64,000 nt of DNA, from positions 1,429,717 through 1,493,716 of the forward strand of contig NW_006920413.1 of the NCBI RefSeq assembly GCF_000344685.1, given 5' to 3'. The DNA is from Gloeophyllum trabeum ATCC 11539. Taxonomy: Eukaryota; Basidiomycota; Agaricomycetes; Gloeophyllales; Gloeophyllaceae. The first letter of the stretch is position 1. The number at the start of each line of letters is the position of its first letter. Of the stretch, positions 1-10,909 are shown piece after piece. Below the pieces are notes generated by a model. It did not search any database. It was given only the letters and a program-made list of their open reading frames with translations, and was not told the DNA's origin. Made by a program: the position numbers and the translations under genes.

Positions 1-2586
1 CCCGAGTTGGCGAAGCAAGATATCATCCAGCGCAGTTGCTTCTGCAGTAGCGGACTCACCACCTGGAGGAATAGGAGTCGATGTACGGGTGATAGACGTA
101 GGTGTACCGGACGCCTGTGGTTTATGGTCCGTAAATTCCAATACAGCTACTAGTACAGTGGAAAAGTGAAGAGTACATACCAACGGATCACCACTCGGGT
201 TCAAGTTTGCTTTCGATATCGGTTCGTATGCCGGAAGGCTCGAGTCAAGCCATGTCTTATATCTGCTCAGGAGCTAGGCACATTATCAATAGGTGCCCAA
301 ACCAGTAAATATCGAGGGATCACTCAACCTGTAACGTAAGTCGCCAAAAGCGAGATCCAAGCTGTGGGATATAGATCTGCCCGCTCCAGCAGATCTCGAT
401 GGCTCGCCATATCGCCCTAGATTGAACAGTCACGAAGGGCTCCGTCTCGGCTGATTTGAATCTTCAGTAAGTAGCCTCAGAGAAGGTAAGACACTACGTA
501 CCCTTATTTACGGAAGGTTCAATACGGGTAACTGCTAGAATATCCTCCAAGGGCAATATGATTTCCTTCCACCGTAATTGGAAGTAGACAGGCAATTGCC
601 AACGTCGCTCAAACGAGATAAAGAGCGGGTGGTGACGCATGGCCTCAACGGACGAGATGGAGGGCGCGATGAACTCCAGCGCCCGTATAAATGCTTGCGT
701 AGTATCGTAGTTCTACAGAGGACTTCTCATAAGCCTGTCCTGGTATCTGCATGTCATAACGACGAACGCATACTGACCTTACGGAACTCATCAGGTCTGC
801 CAGCAGAAAAGACAACACTCCCGAGCTCATCCATAATGGCTCTGGCGATCTCTGCCCATACGACGTTTGCCATCATTTCAAACCCATGTTCTCCCCTCTG
901 GGAGTTCGGAGGTGACTTAATCTGCTTGAATGCAGACGATGCAGCAACATTTGCTGCCCTCCGTTGCGAGCCTGACTTCTGATTGATTCTTTCCGCTGCA
1001 TCTATGATCTTCGACATATCACGGTCTACGAACCGCAAGATGCGGTTATACAGGGCAGCCAGGGCATTGTCAGATTCATCGAGAAGCGGTACCGAAGAGC
1101 TGCTCTCTCTCGACCGGGTAGACTGGAAAGGATTTTCCTTGGATGCAAAGGCGGTGAACGGTGTGTAGGGAGTCCGGGGCGGAAAATAAGAGGCAGTTGC
1201 CGGGGGTGCAAGGGTATGTACTGGGGCAAAGGGTGTATGAGGGAGAAGCGGAGAATGTGGTGCGGCCAATGAGCCCGGAAAGATAGTCTAATGAATGCGA
1301 TGTCAGACTTGTATTCATGTATGACGGAGTTCTTCAGCACCTACGTTCTTCACGAAGCCTCGGACGACCTCCCTTCGAAGGACGTCTTCCGCATCCCTCC
1401 AGAGGCCAAGCATGTCGTATGACTTCAGGCACTCTGTTAGGTCAGCCATCCATTTGGCCCTTTCGAGCTCCGTTGCTTTACCCGCTTTCCCTTCTTCTCT
1501 GCCCTCGACCAGTGCTGTCAAGGTCGACCCGAACAAGTGGTCCAAATCTGAAGAAAGCGTAGAACGTATCCGGTCCACTCTCTAACATGGAGGAAACAGA
1601 CAACAGAAAAGGGTCGTATATTCAATATTAATACAGGGCAATGTAGAGAAGAGCTCACAAACCCATCGTATTTCATCTACAAAGGCACTCTTCTGTTCCT
1701 CCGCCTTAGTAACGTGGTACAGCAGCTGTGTGTATTCTGAAGATACACGCGAGAGATGCTTTGCACGGCGACCCCGTACTCTAAAACAAAGATGAGTGTG
1801 GAAACACGATGGGAGGCAATCTCGAGATGCACCTGTCTTCTCGCGTCTCCGGCTCGTCTTGAATGCTCAGGTGGGGACTCACCCTGTGTGCCAGGTCTCC
1901 AGACGCTTCATTTTCAGGCAGGGTAATGAGTAGGAGAGACTCAAGTCGAGTCACTGACTCTGATATTTTCAATAGCAAGTGTAAGAATGCCTAAGTCCGG
2001 TCAGGTGTGACGTCTAATGTGCACTCGGCTAGACTTGCCTTCTCCTCTCGTAATGCTGCTCGCTTTTGTAACTTGTCTTCGATGGTATCTTGAATAGAGT
2101 GTAACTCAATTCTTGATTCCTGCGAGATGCGCACGTCACACTGACTATACGATATGCATACCCAATGGGAGAACACACCACAATATGAGCTTTGACGTCG
2201 TTCAGAGGCCGCTTCAGCCGTTCGAGCCTGGGACCTTCCCCCCTCAAGTCTGTGCTGAGACTTATGAACGCCTCATAGTCGTCGTTGATGAGCTTGACCA
2301 ACGCTTCCCTCAGTGTAGAAAGATACTCCCTCAGCTCTGATCGCAAGTCCGGCAAAGATGTGTAGGAGCGGGACAGCAGAAATTCCTCCACATCAAAAGT
2401 CTCAGCGGAGAGATATGGATTGTCATGCGACAGTGGGATGTAGATAGGCAAATCATGTGCACTTCCACTCTTCAGCTCTTCAGCCTTGTCCGAGACTTCT
2501 CTAGCGGCCAGCTCCTCCGCCAGGCGTTCGAGCTCGAAGGGGTCTCGAGTTGTGCTGGAGTCTGTGACAGCATTGCGACCAGACAT
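1..2586 (-). CDS. COG2: Conserved oligomeric Golgi complex subunit 2 (COG2), partial
   Basis: COG2 is a subunit of lobe A of the COG tether, which captures retrograde vesicles at the Golgi. The start is the ATG at 2586 (MSGRNAV). The N-terminal block holds the family signature LPIYIPLSHDNPYLSAE followed by a coiled-coil tether region (about 2170-2500). Later exons near 2100-1990, 1970-1880, 1580-1330 and 1180-790 carry helical segments; the one ending near 790 is the C-terminal DUF3510-type region. Exons at 735-511 (FERRWQLPVYFQLRWKEI), 420-333 (IYIPQLGSRFWRLTLQ), about 275-183 (LLSRYKTWLD) and about 140-1 continue the same domain. Introns are short with GT..AG ends, for example the donor at about 510. 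The reading frame runs off the left edge, so the C-terminus is missing. Next upstream is SmD3, 283 bp away on the same strand. Family assignment is firm; exact exon borders are approximate. Confidence 0.9.
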
Positions 2587-2868
2587 GTGTACGGAGCGCA
2601 AGTGTTGAGGCCGTAGACTCCTTATAGCGTCGCCTGGCGTTGCTTATGACATGAACAAGTGTAGCGCACAATGTGACAAGCTCAAGTATAGCAGCAGTCC
2701 GCAATAGGTAGGTTCGCGGAACCATTATTTCGGCGCAGGTAGGTCTTACCGAGTACCGGAGCAGCTGGCAGCTATTCTGCATTATTTTGAGAGAGATGAT
2801 ACAACATAAATGGACAGGCAATGCAGAGTCACGAATGGTAGTAAAGGTACATGCTACTGATTGAGTTT

Positions 2869-3499
2869 TTACCGTCTGATTCCCCGAGCAGCAGGCATAC
2901 CCCGACCGCGGCGCGCTGGACACGCGTAGGTCAGTGTTCTGAGTTTGAGCAAAGGCGCACATCCACGTACCATTCGCTGTGATGGACAAGATACGACGTG
3001 ATCAGCTGTACTGAGTAACCCAATGAACAGGGAGTCAGGCCACGTACCCCGCATAATAGTGGCACGCCCACGCGCTGTACCGATACCTCTGCCCTTCATA
3101 GCGTTCGGGCCGACACGCTTGAACCTGCCCCAGATATATTCGGTCAACCAACGTGAAGTCCACTGGGCTATGACAACTCACATTGGTGCATTCTGCAACA
3201 TATCTGGGACGATGAAAAATCTGACCATACTTCCCCTGATGTAGACCTGGTCTAACTGAGATACACGACCATCTCTGCCAGTGACTGTGATGTCTTTCAA
3301 TGATATATTGAGGTTGTCCTCCGCTGCATCATACGGAGAACTCTGGTGAGCACTGCAACTAGGGAAAGAAGAAAGGCAAGGACGAACCTTCAGCGAGCTT
3401 GCCCCGATACAATTGCCCCGTCTTCAGCTCAACAGTGATAATGTGCCCCAGGGACTCGTGTAACAGTTTGACAGGGACTCCAAGGCCTTCGTTCGGCAT
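2869..3499 (-). CDS. SMD3: Small nuclear ribonucleoprotein SmD3
   Basis: SmD3 is one of seven core Sm proteins that form the ring on U1, U2, U4 and U5 snRNAs in the nucleus. Three exons give about 125 residues. Exon 1 (from the ATG at 3499) encodes [15 protein letters not shown] and the first Sm motif. Exon 2 encodes [17 protein letters not shown], the Sm2 segment [17 protein letters not shown] and QNAPM. The third part reads [15 protein letters not shown] and, after an intron between about 3047 and 2920, ends [15 protein letters not shown]. The Arg/Gly-rich tail is the usual substrate of symmetric arginine dimethylation in this family. Joining at the GT..AG sites keeps the frame throughout. 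The length is typical. The alternative upstream start at 3544 adds a tail that is not conserved, so 3499 was chosen. Confidence 0.93.
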
Positions 3500-3714
3500 A
3501 TTTGATAGTTGAAGGTGGGGTAGGGCGAGGAGAGGCGAGGACACAGACAGGCGGACGAAACGAGGATTCGAGACGAGCCGCCCACGAACTTTACGAGATT
3601 GCCTTATCCGGTAACTATCCTGCGGACTTTGTAGTACTGCTGCAAGTCTGTAGTTAACAATGACAGGAGAGAATACGAAAACCAGTCGGATGGCTTGTGA
3701 ATATATGTTAGACT

Positions 3715-3949
3715 ATGGCTGATGTGCCTCAGTAGGTATAAGTGTGGTACATGTTTCGTTAATGTCGTAAGAATTCCAACGAACTGTGCTTGCTATGAAG
3801 GAAAGATTGTTTCCCAGGATCAGTCTGCCTTCGGAGTCCGCCTGGTTTCACCAAATTACCCGTCGTTTGACCATAAGATATCTGTGGCCGAGCTTAAGAT
3901 CGGTGCTCCAGTTCCTCCAAAAAAGCTAGCCAAGCTTTCTTGTCGATGA
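3715..3949 (+). CDS. Possible small protein overlapping the CLC 3' end
   Basis: From the ATG at 3715 the sequence can be read as MADVPQ, a short intron (donor near 3729, acceptor near 3770) and then about 58 residues including EGKIVSQDQSAFGVRLV, ending at 3949. I do not recognise the family. In favour: a start codon about 215 bp from the divergent SmD3 start, a usable intron and a protein-like composition. Against: the last 56 bases are antisense to the terminal coding exon of the CLC gene, whose sequence there is strongly conserved, so part of this frame may be a shadow. It is listed as a weak candidate only. Confidence 0.25.
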
Positions 3950-6900
3950 GGCCCTCGTCTGCGAATAATATGTCAACGGCGTTCAATGAACAGCATCCAC
4001 GATGGTTACTTACAGAACCCATCGGCGTCAGTGACAATCACATACTTGGCACCGAGCTTTACGAAAAACTCTTGTACCAACTCCAAAGGCGAATTGGACT
4101 GTACAGTCAGAGGTGCCTAGAAAGAGGTGTCGGGGTCGTGGTTCAACAACAGAGGCAACCAAGACGAACCTGGTCCATGTATACACTGAAATCGAACGGA
4201 TCGACCGCAGGGTGATTCTCCGTCATCGAAGAGAACGAGATGGACGACGCAGCCAGATCACCGTGACGATATGCCTCCCCTGTCCTGAAATGAACTGGAC
4301 TATCGGCGGAGTCCGCCACAATGCCTGCGCCAAGTATAAGGAGCGCCAGATGACACTACCTGTTGTTACGTACTGAGGGCATGCTCGAGCTCGTTGGCAC
4401 CAATATAACCTATCAGCCGTAGACCTTCGGTCTCATTGTCCACCTTCCTGACAATCGGGAAACCTCCATCGTCATAGCCGGCAGCCACCAGGCCCTGTAG
4501 CTTGTCTCGCAAGCTTTCCACGGTGTTCTGCCTGTCCGCCCTGATGATGTCGACATCTCTGTCGGTCTACCAAAGACGTGCCGGGTTAGAAGCGGAATGA
4601 GGCGGCTGTGCGGGAACTGCGCTCACCGCATCGTTGACCTGTAAGTCTCCCCAGACATGATTGTGTTTTGCATCGAGATAAGGCAATTGAGAAAGCCTAT
4701 GAGTCTGTTAGAACCTACACCCAAAGGCACTCCATTGGACGCACTCAATGACTAAATCATAGATTCCTTTAGGTTCAATCGCATCTGCCACAGTCTTAGC
4801 TACTAAGACCGACAACATGACCGGGACGGCGTAAGTGAGAGTGTCGGTGAGTTCGAACATTATAACAGCCAAGGAGACCGTTGTACGCTGCAATGATCAA
4901 TTGGAAATGAGCGAACTCAAGAGTATATTTAACGAGAGATAACGTACCGTAGCACCTGCTAAGGTTGCAGCAGCACCAACCATAGCATAGAGTCCAGGTA
5001 TGACACAATCCAGATCGCCATGACAGGATGCGAAGAGACTACTCTGAGGGTACTTGAATTGCATCCACTGCACCAATATGCCCAAGATTCGGCCGGCACA
5101 AGCACCCACGCCTAACGTAGGTATGAAGATACCTGCGGGAACCTTGATGCCAAACGTAACGATAGTCAAAGCTCCTTTAACAAGAAGGGCAACAGCGATC
5201 GCTTTAATGGCAGGCCACGCCTGCTTCGGAGGATCCAGCACGCACAATCCCTCGTGACTGTTAACGCTACCTGAGCGACACTCGGCGAACAGATTGTAAA
5301 CCAATTCTGTACCGCCCATCCGAGTATACGGGTTCAAGAAGCTCAGCAAGGCTGTGACTAGGGTCACCTACATAATTATCAGCGATATGAGCTATGGCTG
5401 GGGAAAGAGGCGTACCAGCAATACTTCCGAAACTGGATGCGTCTTCAACCATGTACCGTTGCGTACGTGGCGACTCCACCTGTAGTTCAATTTCGAGAAG
5501 TAGGAACCGTAGACACCCTAGTCACGTTACGAGAAGTCAGCGGCAGTATTGGAAGCAATAACGCATTCCAGTACGTACGCCGAAGACACCCAAGAGCACG
5601 AAGAAGAATAATTCATAGGCGTGCCAGTCCTAGTGGGAAGCCACATGATAAATGGACGTCGCTTGAGTTGTGGATTACACTGCGGACCTTATCGTATGTT
5701 ACTTGGAACAACACCAGCTTGCCAGTGCCGAAAGGATTCAAGAATCGAAGGGTAATAGCTGCGATCATCGCGCAGAAAAAGCTGTCGCTAGGTAAGCAAT
5801 CACATCTCAATCTGCGCATGGGTAGTACCCACCTTCGCCACATCACTTTCGGAGGGAAGAAGTAGGATACCTCTTCAAGACTGAACAATGTACCACCGAT
5901 GGGAGCACCGAATGCAACTGCAACACCGGCAGCACTGGCTGCGCTGAGAATTTCACGCCGCTTTCCTATAGAGAGCCGGGTAAACAAGATTTCTCTCAAT
6001 TTGACCAATATGTCCCCAGAATACCTTCATTGTTCTCGTACTTAGCGAAGTATCTGCTCACGATGTTGCCGACACAACTAGCGATATGAACAAAGGGCCC
6101 TTCTTTACCTAAAGACAGACCGGACGCGACTGAGAGGGCTAATCCGACAGACTTCGTGAAAAGAGTTCTTCCACCCAGATATCCATGAATAACGAAACCA
6201 GACAGAATGGTCTTGATCTCAGGGATACCGCTCCCAGCAGCATAGTAAAGCACCTTCCGCTTCGGCTCAGGGACTGCCAACGCTTCGTGTTGCTTGTCCT
6301 CTTCGTCAAAGGAGGGACCAAGCACTCCGGAGTCTTTCCGGGTGGAGAAAGAATTGGACGCGGTGAGATGTATGGTGAGAAAAGCTGAGAGCAAAGCCAG
6401 GACCAACTGAGGAATATCGTTTCAGAGTAGCACGTGGAAAACGACCAGGTACTCACAGCTACGCAAGTGTAGGCAACATACTGGACCATTTCAGCATTGC
6501 CTTGCCCCCCTCTCTTCACCGCTGGACCAAACACATCGGCCCAAGTTCGCCAGGCATCACAAACCTCGTCGGCTGCACCGGTCAAGGAAAGTGCGGCACG
6601 GGTAATGAAATCATCTTCGCCTTGACTTGGGCAGCAGGATCGCTTAGCCTTCCACCAGCCATTCCGACAGAAACCTTCTTTTGAGTCAAACAACCACTGC
6701 TCGCTCCGAACAATCAAGAAGGCTATAACGGCCGTGAGGAAGCCGACAATGGTCACTACGATCCACCCTAGTGTCCTGTCTATTTGGTTGCGCATTCTGC
6801 CCCTGAGTGACTTGCGTTTGCGCAACCTTGAGCGGCGGACGGAGTCCTTAATGGCGTCGTGTAACCAATCGATTGAGGTATAAGACGAATACCAAACACG

Positions 6901-7374
6901 AATACCGTTTGTCCTGACGTCTCTCTCCTCTTTCGTCTCATCAGCCTGAGAGCTAGCAAGCGATGCATCATAAGCGGAAATAGGACGCTGGCGTTTAGAC
7001 GGCAACTGGAAGTAGGATGAGATCTCCCTCGCTGTCGACAGTGGTGTTCGAAGAGGAGAGACGGGATTAGAGACAGAGACCTTTCCTATCCTGAGTCCAG
7101 GGAGAGCGGGAAGATGGTGACGAGATCGGAAACCAGGCTTCTTGGAAAGCCTCGCCTGTGGAGGTAGCGTACCATAGGACGTACTACGCAGATCCTCTCC
7201 AAGGGCAGTCCTTTCGGTTGGACCGGTGGCAGGTGGTGTGGTGGCTCCTATATTTAAGAGCCGTTGACGCCTCCAAATAGTGCTTGATGGTCCACTCAGA
7301 GGACCCAATGGAGCATCCTCATCCGGTTCGCCTGCCAGCGCCGGATTGGACGTGCTTCTCTTCAGATTAGGCAT
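3894..7374 (-). CDS. CLC-type chloride channel / Cl-/H+ exchanger (Gef1/CLC-3 clade)
   Basis: This is a membrane chloride transporter of endosomal or Golgi type. The start is the ATG at 7374 ([10 protein letters not shown]). The first exon (7374-6457) encodes 306 residues: a 200-residue basic and Ser/Pro-rich cytosolic leader, then the first membrane helix at about 201-222. Later exons contain the three family signatures: [23 protein letters not shown] (with the gating glutamate) and [16 protein letters not shown] (with the second glutamate that proton-coupled CLC exchangers keep). The C-terminal cytosolic part has two CBS-like segments, near 4560-4390 (ending [15 protein letters not shown]) and near 4110-3894 ([17 protein letters not shown]). 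An intron near 4002-3953 separates the last exon, which ends EELEHRS with TAA at 3896-3894. No break was seen. Presence of both glutamates suggests exchange rather than channel activity; that is inference from the family. Confidence 0.92.
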
Positions 7375-8052
7375 CACCGACAAAGTTGGCAGCGACGATG
7401 ACAGCGAGATATGGAAGAGGAGCTGCCTGCTGCGACGCGTGCAGGTAATATTATAGTAGTCGGAGAGCTGCCAGTTCGGATCACATGCGCCGTGACCGGA
7501 CGGCACTCGTGCTCAAAGATGAAGCAGGCCTAGGAATCGTTATCCTTTCGAAGCGAGCAGACTGCAGGTACAACAGTCCGTGCAGCAGGGAAGACGGATA
7601 GGATGGTCGCCGTCTTATGTACGAGGGCTCGAGCTCTATCATCCGACGCACTCAAAATGAGACTTAAGCGTCGGCCCCGAGCCACCTGTGAGTGTAGACG
7701 TTGGTAGAGGTGCTGCAATAATATCCGAGTCCATTCCTCCCTGTACGTGTGTAAGCGCGTCTATAGTTATACTTGACAGCTGCATGTACTTGGGTATACA
7801 GTACATAGCTGTATGTAAACTGAGTTGTTGACCAAGTCTGCCATCGGCGGGTGGACCATTATCAATGCATGTTAGATCATGCAAATATGGACGTAAACAC
7901 CTCCTATACAGTATGCACACCAGTCAAAAAAGGCAGAACGTACCACAGGCAGTCAGAGCGCCTTACAAAGCGGAACTCGTCGCGTCAATGTGAGTCGCAC
8001 CATCGAGGTACCTACCACATACCTCCATTATACGGGAGTCAAAGGTCAAAGG
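7375..8052. other. Intergenic region, CLC 5' flank / hemerythrin 3' flank
   Basis: These 678 bases separate two minus-strand genes. I see no conserved reading frame or RNA gene. The region must contain the promoter of the CLC gene and the 3' end of the hemerythrin gene. Confidence 0.5.
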
Positions 8053-8788
8053 CTACATTGGGATGCGGTCCACCTCTTCCAAGCTCCAGTATTTCTTCAT
8101 ATTCTCGCCTTTGAGGTCATCCACCTGACAAGGAGAGCGGCAAACGTCAGCATACGTTCCGGGTGAGACTAGTGACGCGGCTACTTCTTCGTCCAAGTGT
8201 TTGAACAGGACGTCTCTGAAAGAGTCCAAGCACGCCCTCATCTCGGTAGGCGAGTAGGACGACGGGTCATCTGACCATTTCTTGATGAGTCTTTCTAGAT
8301 CATCCAGTCCTACGGAGCTCAGGCATAAGAGCGTCCACTCTCTGCAATGCGGGTAATATGACGAGATCTCCACCTTTATGGATGGCCTTGTGTGACCTGA
8401 TATGCCGTCCGTCCTCCGCCTGCTCAGAGAATTCCGGCATTCGTTCTGCAAGAACTGGGAAAATATGTCGCTCTTCAAGACTATGGTGAAAGTTGAGATC
8501 TAAGCAAGTTCACCGTTTTCAGGAAATTCTCGGCGACAACGGAGTAAGTAGCATACGGGTGCACAAAGACTTCGCTTCTTGCAGATAGTTTGATAACGAC
8601 ATCCCTCGTCGGTTGAAAGACCCGTCTGCAAGCTTTTTATATACGTGCCTTAATAGGTGTCTTCAGTGTTACAGGTCCATCTTACTTCATAGACGACGTT
8701 GACTGTCTGAAATGCATGAGGATATTCCAGCTGGTGAGCAAAGGGGCTGCTCACATTCTCGCTTGAACCACTCGTGAAAATGTGCCAT
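8053..8788 (-). CDS. Hemerythrin-like HHE-domain protein
   Basis: The protein is a four-helix hemerythrin/HHE cation-binding domain of the fungal cytosolic type, probably binding a di-iron site. Exons in order carry MAHFHEWFKRE (about 8788-8756), LADGSFNRRGMSLSNYLQE (about 8640-8566), DLNFHHSLEERHIFPVLAE, RHIRSHKAIHKG (to about 8375), then after an intron of about 65 nt LDDLERLIKKWSDD and FRDVLFKHLDEEV, and finally DDLKGENMKKYWSLEEVDRIPM. The metal-ligand pattern (H..E, HH..EE.H, H..H, H.DE) is present. All introns have GT..AG ends and keep the frame. Relatives usually have 60-80 more residues before the first of these motifs. A frame at about 9000-8805 (DVFRKIVQSGREEMEQ) resembles that leader, but I could not join it cleanly. 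The true start may therefore lie upstream of 8788. Confidence 0.75.
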
Positions 8789-9706
8789 CGTCGTACTCAA
8801 CTAATATACATTCAGTTCAAATTGGGATAGGAGGATTTGCAGACGAGACGGGGCCGTACTCTGTTCCATCTCCTCTCGTCCTGACTGAACAATCTTCCTG
8901 AAGACATCTTGACGGTTATCCTTGACAGTCCAATTTGGCAAAACGGACGGACAATCGCGTTCAGCGGGTGTCTTAGCTTCACAGAGATTAGAGCTTGATT
9001 TACGAGAAAGCGAAACAGCGTGCAGCGACGAGTTCGAAAGCCAAGCTCTGAGACTGTCTGGGAAGGCGCGGTCAATGGCAAGCCTTCTGGAGACCACCTG
9101 TAAAGTCTCGATGAGCGAGAAAGCGCGTTAAGTATTGTAGCGCCATGGCATGTCAAGAAAAGGCTCTGTATGGTAAGCGGGATGCGGACAACCTGCGAGC
9201 ACCCTCGAAGCGCCGAGGGCTCGAGTACAACAATCATGATCTATGTGGCTTGGCTGATGACCTTTTTTTTCGAGGAACGATATGACGTCCGGGCAACCAG
9301 ACTCAGTCCGGCTGATGACAATTCGTCGTATGGATCGTGGACGGCCTTTGAGGTATAAACGGTGCAATACTTACAGAACGACCCGAATGGAGTCAAACAA
9401 TATGCGAGTTCTCGCATCGCACTGTATGTAGACGTCGCTAACAGCTGCTCCAACTACAGTCGATGAAAGAGATAGCTCGAGACTGAACGCATTACTGCGA
9501 ATTCTGCAGGGGGTCGCATATTGAAAGAGGCCAAGTGAGCAGCAAATCAGAAACACAATAGGTGGGCACGATAGGATAATTCCTACTCAGCGCTCAGCGC
9601 TCAGGCCTCAGCCCTCAGGCGCATGGCGTGCTTGGACTCTCACTCGGCGAAATCTCTTCGCACACCATTACATACAAACATGTGGTATGAGTGACAGATC
9701 GCAACC
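8789..9706. other. Region upstream of the hemerythrin gene; probable missing 5' exon(s)
   Basis: No complete gene was recognised. On the minus strand, about 9000-8805 encodes a stretch resembling the N-terminal leader of fungal hemerythrin proteins, so one or more 5' exons of that gene probably lie here. The rest, 9130-9700, shows nothing conserved apart from a short tandem repeat at 9586-9622. Confidence 0.4.
9586..9622. repeat. Short degenerate tandem repeat, 7-bp CTCAGCG/CTCAGGC units
   Basis: About five units of CTCAGCG, CTCAGGC or CTCAGCC follow each other. The repeat lies 85 bp beyond the SDHAF4 stop codon in non-coding DNA. No function is inferred. Confidence 0.6.
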
Positions 9707-10102
9707 TCAGAAATCAGACACCCGTCCCTTAAAGCTCCAATCACCCTCATCGTCCCGCCATTTCTTCACTGGTTCTCTTTTCGGCCCGCCAATTTCTCCA
9801 GTTCTGGGGTTTACTTCGCCTTCGAACTCCGCCTTGAGAGGTGCTCGAGCATCCGGATGCATGGCAAGCTCAGCTTCTGCTTCCGACCGGTCCGACGGTC
9901 TGGAAAGGGGCGCCTGTGCAGCACGCACAAGGTCCTCGAACTCTTGCTGCTGCTCCGCCGGTAAAGGGGGCGGAGAAGGACGGACCAAGGGTGGAGACTG
10001 CATAGTCACAGACGGTCGAGAGGACATATTACGACACGACCAGGCGATCCTTGGTAGCAGGGCCTCAGTAGATAGAGATGCCGAACGTAGTCCATGTGCC
10101 AT
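9707..10102 (-). CDS. SDHAF4: Succinate dehydrogenase assembly factor 4, mitochondrial
   Basis: SDHAF4 (yeast Sdh8; DUF1674) is a small matrix chaperone that binds flavinated SdhA and helps its assembly with SdhB in respiratory complex II. The protein has 131 residues. The N-terminus (MAHGLRSASLSTEALLPRIA) is rich in Arg, Ser and Leu and low in acidic residues, as expected of a mitochondrial presequence. A Pro-rich linker and the segment QQEFEDLVRAAQ follow. The C-terminus carries the diagnostic block NPRTGEIGGPKREPVKKW and GDWSFKGRVSDF. No intron was needed. The start at 10102 was chosen because it gives a typical presequence; an in-frame ATG at 10120 is possible. The neighbouring GH43 gene is divergent, with 807 bp between them. 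Confidence 0.93.
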   Translation of the reverse strand: MAHGLRSASLSTEALLPRIAWSCRNMSSRPSVTMQSPPLVRPSPPPLPAEQQQEFEDLVRAAQAPLSRPSDRSEAEAELAMHPDARAPLKAEFEGEVNPRTGEIGGPKREPVKKWRDDEGDWSFKGRVSDF

Positions 10103-10909
10103 GATAAAACATGCAAGCATTGTGACGGCTGCCTCTATATAACGGCGAAGATCAGGGTTGTGTGCAAGGATTTTACGACCTGAAAGCACGAACCTCAAGA
10201 ACGTATGCCCGATTCCAAGGGATGAAAGCAAATCACATTAAATGACAGCTAAGGCGTGGCAGACGTACAGGGCAGACGGCGGATACGAGTCTTAGGACTT
10301 CCTGCAGCACACTGGGACTCGCTGAGCAAGACGCAACCGGAAAGGGGAGCGATAATATTGTATCACGTGCTGGATCGCGTGGTTTCTCAGCACTGCTCAG
10401 CCACACCCTCACACCCTTGCGGTTCCGCAACGAGCGTTCTTGAACTCAAAGGCTATTGTAAGTCTGCTGTTTCTGACGTCGTCTTGACAGACTAACTCAA
10501 CTTCTTCTGGGACTGCGTCCGAAGATCAGCTCCCTTCCCACTGCAATCTAACTATATCCGTCGAGAAACCTCCCTCGGCATGGACCAGAATTAGGATTCT
10601 GACCGCCTCACGACTTCCACCGTGTACGTTCTCCATGCGTACCTTGGGAAGGCTGGCGTTCTAATGCTCCCGCATTATCTAGCCCCGCCATCCCTGCTGA
10701 CCTGCTTTCATCGGTCCGCGCCTGATTTATTCTCGGATTAATGTCCCTTGAGACTGCGTGCACCACCTGCTCCGGAGAGTCATGCAGAACAGACTCGCGC
10801 TCCGTGACCGCTAGCGGTCCGATTGCTATATGCTCGCAGATTGGTCAAGGCTATAAATTGATACCTGTGTCTCTAATGGGTTTATCTTGTCCAGCCGTTG
10901 CTTGTCAAC
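10103..10909. promoter_or_regulatory. Divergent promoter region between SDHAF4 and GH43
   Basis: The 807-bp stretch separates two divergent genes, so it should contain both promoters. On the plus side a TATA-like motif CTATAAATT lies at 10851-10859, about 50 bp before the GH43 ATG, preceded by an inverted CCAAT (ATTGG) near 10840. Nothing else conserved was identified. Confidence 0.5.

Noticed and set aside
6139..7506. Extended start of the CLC protein at 7506
   Set aside because: The 44 extra residues are not family-like and the ATG at 7374 gives a normal N-terminus.
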